From Cyanobacteria bacterium UBA9579 (GTDB lineage Bacteria > Cyanobacteriota > Vampirovibrionia > Gastranaerophilales > UBA9579): a DNA stretch of 8,631 nt. How positions within the stretch are numbered: position 1 is the first letter of the stretch; each line of letters begins with the position of its first letter. The notes under the pieces were generated by a model that ran no database searches, was not told the DNA's origin, and was given only the letters and a program-made list of their open reading frames with translations. Below, one piece after another: positions 1 through 7,084 of this stretch. The stretch spans positions 1 to 8,631 of the forward strand of contig DNSU01000123.1 of the NCBI GenBank assembly GCA_003499585.1. Direction: 5' to 3'. Both the position numbers and the translations under genes were made by a program.

Positions 1-17
1 GGCATCAAGGCTCCTTC
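1..17 (-). promoter_or_regulatory. Ribosome-binding site and probable start codon of a gene leaving the left edge
   Basis: On the minus strand the motif GAAGGAG (complement of 11-17) is followed, after the five bases CCTTG, by an ATG at complement 3-5. This is the best Shine-Dalgarno/start spacing in the left part of the window. It probably marks the start of a minus-strand gene of which only the start codon and two further bases are present. That gene would lie 89 bases downstream of the membrane protein gene at 95-742, on the same strand, so the two may be co-transcribed. An in-frame TTG directly precedes the ATG and is a less likely start. Nothing can be said about the product. Confidence 0.5.
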
Positions 18-94
18 AATAATCTACCTACCTTTATTAAGAATTTAAGAGCAAAAAACATGAACATATCTTAATTTTTTATGAAATTTAAAAG

Positions 95-742
95 TTATTT
101 TTCAGGAGGAGTCTTTAGCTTAACCGTGTTGAAATACTTTTCAGTTATTTTTTGATCGTATTTGTCAAGTTCACTTCCTGAAACAATGATTTTATTCTTA
201 CTGTCAGAACTATCTATAACGCCTATAATACCTTCTGTTTCTCTATTAGTATTGCCTGTTAGACTTATTTTAGCTTGTATATAGGGTACATCTTGGCCAA
301 ACGCTTTAAACGCACCTGTTTCACCAAGTTCAAGTTTACTTAACTTAACAGGTAAGCTGTCAAACCTTGCAGCAACTTTTTTTAGTTCAGCATTGATTGT
401 AGTAGCGTTTACATCTCTCTTAGTAAGTTTCAATATTGGCCCGGGGTCTATAATGGCTAACTTTTGTTTAGTCTGTGTATGTTCTGCTATAACTGCATTG
501 GCTCCAAACATATTTATTGTTCTTGTTAATTTATATTCTTTAGGGATTTTTGAAAAATCTCCATATTGCTGTGCCCTTGCTTCAACTTCTGTCTGAGCAG
601 GATGAAGCTTTGCATCAACAAAGTCTTGAATATAATTTAACCCTCCACAGGGAAATAAAATCACATATCCAACGCAGGCAATAGCTATAGTTGATATAAT
701 AGTTCGAATGAAATTAAAAAGACAACCAAAACAGCCAAACAT
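95..742 (-). CDS. Membrane-anchored protein of unknown function, 215 aa
   Basis: I do not recognise this protein. It begins MFGCFGCLF and continues into one hydrophobic segment at about residues 9-30, with cysteines at 4, 7, 23 and 32, all in or beside the segment and none obvious later. The remaining ~180 residues are polar, with alternating hydrophobic stretches that suggest a mixed beta-rich soluble domain. It includes a short IIDPGP motif and ends in a charged, proline-containing tail. No lipobox, catalytic motif or known fold is evident. The likely arrangement is an N-terminal anchor with the bulk outside the cytoplasm, though the orientation is inferred. The start is the ATG at complement 740-742. 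Only a weak purine-rich stretch (AAAGGG) lies about 14 bases upstream, so initiation is not well marked. It is transcribed away from mutS. The reading frame is long and clean, so the gene is probably real. Confidence 0.75.
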   Translation of the reverse strand: MFGCFGCLFNFIRTIISTIAIACVGYVILFPCGGLNYIQDFVDAKLHPAQTEVEARAQQYGDFSKIPKEYKLTRTINMFGANAVIAEHTQTKQKLAIIDPGPILKLTKRDVNATTINAELKKVAARFDSLPVKLSKLELGETGAFKAFGQDVPYIQAKISLTGNTNRETEGIIGVIDSSDSKNKIIVSGSELDKYDQKITEKYFNTVKLKTPPEK

Positions 743-997
743 AATATTTTATAAAACCCTTTCAGCATAAGATTTTTCACAATTTAAAAAGCATAGAAAT
801 GTTATTTGATAAATAGCATAATATTAGTAGGTGTACCTATAATATAACTCAAATGTTCACTTTTATCTGCTTTTTAAAGTTAAAATCATCATTATAATTG
901 AGATTTTTTACTTATTTTAAAATATACATGTTTATATTTTTGATTTATATTATAAGGAAGGTATAAGCTAAGTTTAAAGCAAAAATGGGAATGAAAT
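743..997. promoter_or_regulatory. Divergent intergenic region between the membrane protein gene and mutS
   Basis: This very AT-rich 255-base stretch must carry the outward promoters of both flanking genes. TATAAT hexamers occur on the plus strand at 838-843 and 893-898, but neither has a good TTGACA-like partner at 16-18 bases, so no promoter can be assigned with confidence. The first overlaps a small imperfect dyad, TAGGT-GT-ACCTA (828-839), which could be an operator or chance. A GGAAGG motif at 956-961 lies too far from the mutS start to serve it. I see no RNA gene or additional coding frame here. Confidence 0.35.
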
Positions 998-3589
998 ATG
1001 TCTGAGAGTGGAAATATACTTAAAAGCTTCGAAGTAAATTTAGAAGACGCTACTCCTATGCTGCGTCAGTATCTGGAGACTAAAAAGCAGTATCAGGGAA
1101 TAATTCTGTTTTACAGAATGGGTGATTTTTATGAAACTTTTTTTGAAGATGCAGTAATTGCAGCTAAAGATCTTGAAATAACTCTTACTAGCAGAGAAGG
1201 GGGCAAGCTAGGCAGAGTTGCCATGGCTGGGATTCCTGCGAAAGCCATTGATAATTACTTATCAAGACTTATTGAAAAAGGTCATAAAGTCGCTATTTGC
1301 GAACAGATGGAAGATCCTTCTCAAGCTAAAGGACTTCTTGATAGACAGGTTGTCAGAGTTATTACAGCCGGAACAATTACAGAGACAAATTTGCTTGAAT
1401 CTACTAAAAATAATTACCTGGCAGCAGTAATTAAAACATCGAAAAGTGAATTTTTTGGACTTGCATATATCGATATCTCAACAGGTGAATTTAGAATAAC
1501 AAAAGCTACTTTAGATCAGCTCATTGATGAATTAAGCAGAATTTCTCCGTCAGAAATTCTTGCTCCTGTTAAAAAACAGGCCATACAGGCTTTTCAAATT
1601 GTACCAGAAGAAGTAATAGATTTACCAGAAGTTATAACAAGCAATTATAGCTGCACAAAAAGAGGTTACTCTTCTTTTTCTCAGGAAAAATCTGTAGAGA
1701 AAATTAAAGAAGTATTTAATGTAACTTCTTTGGAATCATTTGGTTACCCTAATCATACCCTGGGTATAATGGCAGCTGGCGCTATTGTTGAATATCTTGA
1801 AGAAACACAGAAACAGGGAATACCAGAATTTGACACCCTGATTCCTTATATGCTTACTTCTTATGTATCTATGGATGCCAATACAAGAAGAAATCTGGAG
1901 CTTGTACAAACAGTTCGAGATAACAACTATAAGGGAAGCTTACTCTGGGCAATTGATAAAACCTGTACAAATATGGGGTTACGGCTTCTTAGGAAATGGA
2001 TTCAGCAGCCTTTAAAAGACGTTAATAAAATTAAATCTCGGCAAAATGCAGTTGAAGAGCTTCTTGAAAACAGTAAATTAAGACTGGAGATATCTTCTTT
2101 ACTGGATAAAACTTATGATATAGAAAGACTTGCCACAAGAATAAGCAATAATACGGCTAATGCCAGAGACTTTATTGCTTTAAAAGATTCTTTAAAGCTG
2201 CTTCCTGAATTTGGAAAACTTTTAAGCAATGCAAAATCACCATTTTTATCTGTATTTGCAGAGGTAAAAGAAGAATTGGTTGATTTTAGCAGTATTGTAG
2301 AGAGAACTATCGCTGAAAATCCTCCTGTAGGTCTTAAAGAAGGTAATTTGATAAGAAGAGGAGTAAGTGAGGAGTTAGACTATCTTAAAGAGCTTTTAAC
2401 AGGTGGAAGAGAATGGTTAACCAAATTTGAAAATGACGAAAAAGAAAAAACAGGCGTTAGGTCTTTAAAAGTTGGTTATAGTAAAACTTTTGGCTATTTT
2501 ATAGAAGTTACTCATGCTAACACCAATCTGGTTCCCGATTATTATATTAGAAAACAGACTTTAACTAATGCTGAAAGATATATTACACCTGAATTAAAAG
2601 AACATGAAACTGAGGTTTTAAGTGCTGAAACAAGATCTATAGATCTTGAATATCAAATATTTTCTGATTTAAGAGAATATGCAAAAGAATTTGTACAGCC
2701 AATGAGAGAAATTGCAAAAGCCCTTTGTGCACTTGATGTGCTTTTATCCTTTGCAAACGTTGCTGTTGAGTTTAATTATGTGAAACCTGAAATCGATGAG
2801 TCTTATGATTTATTGATAAAAGAAGGGCGTCACCCTGTAATTGAAAAGCTTTTACCATTAGGTAAGTATGTGCCTAATGATCTCGATTCAAAAGGTGGTG
2901 ATGTAGGATCACAAAATACTTGCCAGTTTATGATTTTAACCGGCCCTAATATGGCAGGAAAATCTACTTATATGAGACAGAATGCGCTTATCGTTATTCT
3001 TGCTCAGATAGGAAGCTTTGTACCAGCTAAAGCCGCTAAAATAGGTATTGTAGATAAAATATTTACCAGAGTAGGAGCTGTAGATGATCTTTCTACTGGT
3101 CAGTCAACTTTTATGGTGGAGATGAATGAGACGGCTTTAATTCTTAATTCTGCGACTGATAGAAGCCTCATTTTGCTCGATGAAATTGGTCGGGGCACAA
3201 GTACTTATGATGGTGTTGCAATTGCCTGGAGTGTGGCTGAGTATATTGTAGAAAATATTAAAGCAAGAACAATATTTGCTACTCATTATCATGAAATGAA
3301 TGTAATGTGTGAAAGATATCCTCAAATTGCCAATTATCAGGTGACAGTCAGAGAAAATAATCATGAAATTGAATTCTTAAGGCAGGTCATTCCCGGTGGA
3401 ACTAATAGAAGTTATGGTATTCAGGTAGCTAAAATGGCAGGATTGCCAAATTCTGTTATTTCAAGAGCTGAAAATCTTATGAGCAGAATGCAGAAAGATT
3501 ATACGGCTAAACTTCCTAATGCTAAAAAGAATTCTAATGATGATATTGAAGTAAATTCACCGCAATTGTCACTGTTTATGGAAGTGTAG
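998..3589 (+). CDS. mutS: DNA mismatch repair protein MutS
   Basis: MutS recognises mismatches and small insertion/deletion loops in newly replicated DNA and, using ATP, recruits MutL to start repair. At 863 residues it is full-length compared with about 850 in well-studied homologues. The mismatch-binding domain contains GDFYE with the Phe-x-Glu pair at F44 and E46, which in the family stacks on the mispaired base. Connector, lever and clamp domains follow. The C-terminal ABC-type ATPase has the Walker A loop GPNMAGKST at 649-657, the STFMVEM signature near 705, the Walker B acidic pair D728-E729 followed by IGRGTST, and the H-loop ATHYHE with H763. The protein ends with QLSLF (856-860), a canonical sliding-clamp-binding motif, and lacks a tail beyond it. 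The start is fixed by an in-frame TGA at 992-994, and a weak GGGA (987-990) lies seven bases upstream. No mutL is visible in the window. Confidence 0.98.
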   Translation: MSESGNILKSFEVNLEDATPMLRQYLETKKQYQGIILFYRMGDFYETFFEDAVIAAKDLEITLTSREGGKLGRVAMAGIPAKAIDNYLSRLIEKGHKVAICEQMEDPSQAKGLLDRQVVRVITAGTITETNLLESTKNNYLAAVIKTSKSEFFGLAYIDISTGEFRITKATLDQLIDELSRISPSEILAPVKKQAIQAFQIVPEEVIDLPEVITSNYSCTKRGYSSFSQEKSVEKIKEVFNVTSLESFGYPNHTLGIMAAGAIVEYLEETQKQGIPEFDTLIPYMLTSYVSMDANTRRNLELVQTVRDNNYKGSLLWAIDKTCTNMGLRLLRKWIQQPLKDVNKIKSRQNAVEELLENSKLRLEISSLLDKTYDIERLATRISNNTANARDFIALKDSLKLLPEFGKLLSNAKSPFLSVFAEVKEELVDFSSIVERTIAENPPVGLKEGNLIRRGVSEELDYLKELLTGGREWLTKFENDEKEKTGVRSLKVGYSKTFGYFIEVTHANTNLVPDYYIRKQTLTNAERYITPELKEHETEVLSAETRSIDLEYQIFSDLREYAKEFVQPMREIAKALCALDVLLSFANVAVEFNYVKPEIDESYDLLIKEGRHPVIEKLLPLGKYVPNDLDSKGGDVGSQNTCQFMILTGPNMAGKSTYMRQNALIVILAQIGSFVPAKAAKIGIVDKIFTRVGAVDDLSTGQSTFMVEMNETALILNSATDRSLILLDEIGRGTSTYDGVAIAWSVAEYIVENIKARTIFATHYHEMNVMCERYPQIANYQVTVRENNHEIEFLRQVIPGGTNRSYGIQVAKMAGLPNSVISRAENLMSRMQKDYTAKLPNAKKNSNDDIEVNSPQLSLFMEV

Positions 3590-3593
3590 CAAA

Positions 3594-3611
3594 GGTGCAG
3601 AATTCTGCACC
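3594..3611. repeat. Perfect 18-bp palindrome between convergent mutS and metF
   Basis: GGTGCAGAATTCTGCACC is its own reverse complement and can form a 7-bp stem with an AATT loop. It begins four bases after the mutS stop codon and lies before the end of metF, so it sits where two convergent transcripts meet. Neither strand has a convincing T-run next to it (plus continues CTACAAG, minus continues TTTGCTAC), so it would be a poor intrinsic terminator. It could act as a transcript-end stabiliser, as a weak two-way terminator, or be a copy of a dispersed palindromic repeat. The outer sequence GGTGC...GCACCCTAC resembles such repeats seen in many genomes. Confidence 0.75.
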
Positions 3612-3647
3612 CTACAAGCTCGCAATGATAATGCTTAATTTTGTTAT

Positions 3648-4523
3648 TTAAACCAATTCTTTTAGCACGCTGTCTGTTGCAAAGGATTTGTTTAATGTGC
3701 AGAAGTGTAAGCCCGGGACACCGTTTTCTAGTAATTCTTTGCATTGATTGATAGCATATTCAATGCCTATCTCTCTTACAGCTTTATTATCGTCCTGATA
3801 TTCTTTTAATTTTGCCATAAGTTTATCAGGAATGGTGCAGCCGCACATAGAAATCATTCTTTCTATCTGTGCAACATTTGTTATTATCATTACACCCGGA
3901 ACTATAGGAATATTAATCCCTGCTTTTTGTGTTTTATCAAGGTAATTCAAGAAGTAATTATTATCATAAAATAGCTGTGTAATGATTACATCTGATCCTG
4001 CATCGACTTTTTTCTTTAAATTGACTATATCCTGCTCGAAAGACACACACTCCTGATGGCCTTCAGGATATCCTGCAACCGCAATTCCCAAATCTGTATG
4101 AGATTTTATAAATTCAACAAGCTCATTAGCATAACCAAAACCATTTTTGGGTTTTACGAACTTTGTTTCCCCCTTTGGAGGATCACCTCTTAGTGCCAGA
4201 ATATTTTCAATACCTGCATTTTGGACTTGTTTTATATACTCAAGAGTTTGATCTATCTCTGTACCAACACATGTGAAGTGTGGCAGAGGTTGAATATTAA
4301 GTTCATTTTTTACTTTTAGAACCAGTTCAAGTGTTTTTTCTCTTGTGCTTCCTCCAGCTCCGTAAGTTACGGAGATAAAGGAAGGATTATATTTCGATAA
4401 AACTTTTAATTCCTGAAATAAAGCATCTATTTTAGGTTCAATTTCTGGAAATTCTCCTTTTGGCGGGAAAATTTCGTATGAGATAACAGGTTTTTTAGAA
4501 TTATAAATTTCTTTTAACTTCAT
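3648..4523 (-). CDS. metF: 5,10-methylenetetrahydrofolate reductase
   Basis: This FAD-dependent enzyme reduces 5,10-methylenetetrahydrofolate to 5-methyltetrahydrofolate, the methyl donor for methionine synthesis in the cytoplasm. The 291-residue protein has the size of bacterial MetF (about 296 in E. coli) and fits a single TIM barrel without the eukaryotic regulatory domain. Visible family motifs are SYEIFPPK with E17 (the position of the catalytic Glu28 in E. coli), FISVTYGAGGSTRE (49-62), HFTCVG (82-87), ALRGDPP with D114 (equivalent to Asp120, near the flavin), AGYPEGHQE (150-158), TQLFYDN with the folate-contacting Gln at 183, and IPIVPGVM near 205. An in-frame TAA directly precedes the ATG, so the start cannot lie further upstream. 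There is no recognisable Shine-Dalgarno sequence. It appears to be a single-gene unit with its own promoter and is not accompanied by metH here. Confidence 0.97.
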   Translation of the reverse strand: MKLKEIYNSKKPVISYEIFPPKGEFPEIEPKIDALFQELKVLSKYNPSFISVTYGAGGSTREKTLELVLKVKNELNIQPLPHFTCVGTEIDQTLEYIKQVQNAGIENILALRGDPPKGETKFVKPKNGFGYANELVEFIKSHTDLGIAVAGYPEGHQECVSFEQDIVNLKKKVDAGSDVIITQLFYDNNYFLNYLDKTQKAGINIPIVPGVMIITNVAQIERMISMCGCTIPDKLMAKLKEYQDDNKAVREIGIEYAINQCKELLENGVPGLHFCTLNKSFATDSVLKELV

Positions 4524-4582
4524 TTATGATTTTATTTCTTATTTAATTAGCTAATAAACTATAATGCGTGAGTATTATCAAT

Positions 4583-4610
4583 ATAATATCAGAAATTTTA
4601 TCCCTATCAA
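4583..4610 (-). promoter_or_regulatory. Candidate sigma-70-type promoter for metF
   Basis: Read on the minus strand, TTGATA (complement 4605-4610) and TATTAT (complement 4583-4588) are separated by 16 bases, a good match to the -35/-10 consensus. It lies just downstream of the pil operon terminator and would give a metF leader of roughly 50 bases. The surrounding sequence is so AT-rich that chance matches are frequent, so this is a candidate only. I see no riboswitch-like structure in the short leader. Confidence 0.45.
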
Positions 4611-4615
4611 ATAAT

Positions 4616-4648
4616 AAAAAGAAGCAGGTAAATTCACCTGCTTCTTTT
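4616..4648 (-). terminator. Intrinsic terminator of the pil operon
   Basis: A perfect 9-bp inverted repeat, GAAGCAGGT (4621-4629) and ACCTGCTTC (4636-4644), encloses a six-base loop. On the minus strand it is followed by five T residues (complement 4616-4620) and preceded by A residues that can extend the stem. It begins about 14 bases past the pilQ stop codon, as expected for a rho-independent terminator ending the pilus transcript. It also separates that transcript from metF. The T-run at 4645-4648 on the plus strand means it could also stop transcripts from the other direction. Confidence 0.9.
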
Positions 4649-4661
4649 ATCTGTGTCTTTA

Positions 4662-6299
4662 CTAGTTATAAGCTATATCATCAACAATTTTTGGGGTGAT
4701 AAGTATTACTAGTTCTGATTTGGTATGATCCATGCTCTTATTTCTAAATAGAGAACCAAATACTGGTAAATCACCTGCAAATGGGATTTTGCTTATTGTT
4801 TCTATGTCTGTTTCTTTAATTAGTCCTGCTATTGCCAATGTTTCTCCTGATTTAACTCTTGCATCCTGAAGAATGACTTCTCTTGTCGAGATCAAGTTTG
4901 CATAACCGCCATCACCAGGAGCACCAACATCGACTCTACCTTTTAGAGTGGTAATAGATGGTCTGACTTTTATAGTAACAAAGCCGTCTTCACTTATTTT
5001 TGGAAGTATATTCAGAACAATACCTATATCAGACAATTCAGGAGTATTTATAATTGCACCTGTCTGAGCTTCTCTTGTTACTGTCATTCTGCTTACAATC
5101 TGGTCTGTAATTTTTACTAAGGATTCACTTCCGTCAAGTGCAAGAACAGTTGGATTGGCCAGTAATTTAGCTTTATTGGTTTTGATCAGGGAGTTTAATC
5201 TTACACCAAATTCAGAGGATACACTTCTAATTGTATTCAATGTAATTCCTGCTTGATCAGCTGCTGTGCCAAAGCCTAAACCAAGGTCACTTGTGGATGC
5301 ATTAAATCCGCCGGCAAAAGAACCGCTTTGTGATCCATATAAAAGACCCAGGTCATTATCATCTGTTTTAGTTAATTCTATTAATGAAACTTCAATTGCA
5401 ACCTGTGGTAATGCTTTGTCTAAGTAGTTTATGGTTTCTTGAGCCAGCATAATGTCTTCCTGAAGCCCTGCTATTAAAATAGAATTAGTTCTTGTATCAG
5501 GAATAACTATTGCACTACCGTCATTATTGTTTACTTCTATGTTCTGAATGGATGCTGATCTATTTTGTATTTTGATTTCGCTTGCTAGTTGACTTGCATC
5601 ATTAAAGCCTGAACCGGATTCTAATGTTTCAACTTTACCTCTAATGGTCTTTCCTGCTATTAAGTTGCTTTGTCCTGTGGAAGTCCCTACTGCCGCAGGA
5701 GCCTGTCCTGGCTGAGCTGCAACAGCTTGCAATGCTAATCCGGAAGATTCATTTACAGTGTATCCTTTATTAAATATGCTTGCTTCTAAAATCTTTGCTA
5801 TATCAACAGCATTAGCATTATTAAGCTTAAAAGCCTTTATGTATTTTCTGTTTAATCCTTTTTTTGCCATTGCAGGTCTTGAAGCAACAAAGATAGTATT
5901 GTTTTCAACTCTGAATTCAAGTTCCTGACTGGTTAGTATTACTTTCATAGCATCATTTAAGGAAACATTCTTTAGATCAGCATTGATAAAGCCTTGAACG
6001 CTATTATCCAGAATGATGTTTTTACCGCCTTCTTTGGCAAGTATTCTTAAAACGGACGGTACATCAATGTCTCTGAGAATTAAATCGACTTTCTTTGTCG
6101 CAGGAAATGCATTAAATTCTCTGGATAAGCTTAATAACTTAGGATCCTTGCTAATTGAGACTGTTGTTGTTTGTTTAATAACATTTACCGCATCATTTTG
6201 CGGATTTTCAACAGCAAATCCGGGTAAATGATGAAACAGCATAACTGCTGAGAGTATCCAGGAAACGGGTAAAACTATTTGTTTTGATCTAAGTTTCAT
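4662..6299 (-). CDS. pilQ: Type IV pilus secretin PilQ
   Basis: This is the outer-membrane secretin, a multimeric pore through which the pilus fibre leaves the cell. An N-terminal signal peptide (KLRSK, then a hydrophobic stretch to about residue 28) ends at a likely cleavage site after GFA (27-29). A secretin/TonB short N-terminal (STN) domain covers about 71-140. A secretin N-domain begins at KYIKAFKLNNANA (152-164), is interrupted by a Gly/Ala/Ser-rich insert of about 75 residues, and resumes to DTRTNSILIAG (268-278). The secretin core follows, with GETLAIAGLI (485-494), IPFAGDLPVFGSLFR (505-519) and LVILITPKIV (530-539). No AMIN domains are present, which makes it short (545 aa) for PilQ. 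The ATG at complement 6297-6299 was chosen because GAGG lies five bases upstream. The in-frame GTG two codons earlier (6303-6305) falls inside that ribosome-binding site. It is the last gene of the operon. Confidence 0.93.
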   Translation of the reverse strand: MKLRSKQIVLPVSWILSAVMLFHHLPGFAVENPQNDAVNVIKQTTTVSISKDPKLLSLSREFNAFPATKKVDLILRDIDVPSVLRILAKEGGKNIILDNSVQGFINADLKNVSLNDAMKVILTSQELEFRVENNTIFVASRPAMAKKGLNRKYIKAFKLNNANAVDIAKILEASIFNKGYTVNESSGLALQAVAAQPGQAPAAVGTSTGQSNLIAGKTIRGKVETLESGSGFNDASQLASEIKIQNRSASIQNIEVNNNDGSAIVIPDTRTNSILIAGLQEDIMLAQETINYLDKALPQVAIEVSLIELTKTDDNDLGLLYGSQSGSFAGGFNASTSDLGLGFGTAADQAGITLNTIRSVSSEFGVRLNSLIKTNKAKLLANPTVLALDGSESLVKITDQIVSRMTVTREAQTGAIINTPELSDIGIVLNILPKISEDGFVTIKVRPSITTLKGRVDVGAPGDGGYANLISTREVILQDARVKSGETLAIAGLIKETDIETISKIPFAGDLPVFGSLFRNKSMDHTKSELVILITPKIVDDIAYN

Positions 6300-6302
6300 A
6301 TA

Positions 6303-6308
6303 CACCTC
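6303..6308 (-). promoter_or_regulatory. Ribosome-binding site that decides the pilQ start
   Basis: GAGGTG on the minus strand matches the anti-Shine-Dalgarno sequence and lies just before the ATG at complement 6297-6299. Its last three bases are the alternative GTG start, which therefore has no ribosome-binding site of its own. This favours the 545-residue product. Confidence 0.7.
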
Positions 6309-6328
6309 GCATATATTAATTACTCTTA

Positions 6329-7084
6329 TTATTTGTTTAAATTCTTAATCATCTTTATATCACTTCTATCCTCTATATCATTGAGGCTTTTGATACTTTT
6401 TGTGATTATTTCACCGTCTTTTTTAAATTTTGCTATCAGGCTTTTATGGTCAATATTTAAAACCCTTACTCCCTGGAATGATTCGTTAACCTTTAAAGAT
6501 TCGGTTGCTCCATTAACACTTACAATAACTTTATCGCCAACAAATCCTTTTATTGCAACGGATTCTTCAGGCAGAAGATAAGGATTTGTATTGTAATCTA
6601 ACTTAGGAAGCTCGCCAATAGTAGGTAATCCATTTATATAAGAAGGTCTAGGGGGTGGGGGTAAAAATCCGGTTTTTGCATTAGCAAGTATATCCTGAGA
6701 CATTTTTCCACCCAGTCCTGAAAAAGGATCTTGTTTTCCGGCAGAACCCAGGGCTAGTTTAGCCAAACTGGCTTTATCAGAAGGCTTTATTGCTTTTGTC
6801 AGATCTATTTTATCAGTTGTTTTGTCTTTTTGCTCTTTTACAACAGGTTGATCTGCAACAGGCATTTTTTCTTTTATCTGCTGTTTTACTGTAGGAACTG
6901 TCTTATTAACTACAATGACCTGCTGGTTAGGTTTGGTTTTTCGGGCATAGCCGTAATAATAATATGTTACGGCAAATAACAACAGGACAAGCAGTATTAA
7001 TAATACTTTTTTAGTTCCCTCGTTTTTTTCTGCCTTAAAATCCTTTTCTTCAAGGTTATTATCAATGAATTCTTCTTGATTCAT
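6329..7084 (-). CDS. PilP-like inner-membrane pilus alignment protein
   Basis: It lies between pilO and pilQ, where pilP occurs in the classical pilMNOPQ cluster. PilP bridges the PilN-PilO dimer and the secretin in the periplasm. This 251-residue protein has a charged cytoplasmic head (1-24), one transmembrane segment (about 26-46), then a Lys/Pro-rich linker and a DPF motif at 119-121. PilP proteins carry a similar (R)DPF motif. A proline cluster (142-147) follows, then a C-terminal domain at about 175-230 in which AIKGFVGDKVIVSVNG and later short hydrophobic strands look like the small beta-domain shared by PilP and GspC. Classical PilP is a lipoprotein; here there is no lipobox and the anchor is a membrane helix, as in GspC. 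The ATG overlaps the pilO stop by one base (TAATG), with AGAGGA nine bases upstream (complement 7094-7099). Function is inferred from position and domain layout; sequence identity to PilP is weak. Confidence 0.7.
   Translation of the reverse strand: MNQEEFIDNNLEEKDFKAEKNEGTKKVLLILLVLLLFAVTYYYYGYARKTKPNQQVIVVNKTVPTVKQQIKEKMPVADQPVVKEQKDKTTDKIDLTKAIKPSDKASLAKLALGSAGKQDPFSGLGGKMSQDILANAKTGFLPPPPRPSYINGLPTIGELPKLDYNTNPYLLPEESVAIKGFVGDKVIVSVNGATESLKVNESFQGVRVLNIDHKSLIAKFKKDGEIITKSIKSLNDIEDRSDIKMIKNLNK

Noticed and set aside
60..94. Possible terminator after the unknown membrane protein gene
   Set aside because: There are only A/T-rich runs and a loose TTAAGA/TCTTAA pair; no stable GC stem is present.
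393..596. Plus-strand open frame opposite the unknown membrane protein gene
   Set aside because: It is fully contained in the opposite-strand gene, has no ribosome-binding site and a composition typical of a shadow frame.
828..843. Dyad TAGGT-GT-ACCTA overlapping a TATAAT, considered as a repressor operator with promoter
   Set aside because: The arms are only five bases and there is no matching -35 box, so it is mentioned only within the intergenic entry.
985..1005. Six-codon upstream frame overlapping the mutS start (MGMKYV)
   Set aside because: It has no suitably spaced Shine-Dalgarno sequence; such short frames are expected by chance in this AT-rich leader.
3499..3744. Minus-strand frame spanning the ends of mutS and metF
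   Set aside because: It overlaps two well-supported genes in other frames, and its product shows no coherent domain.
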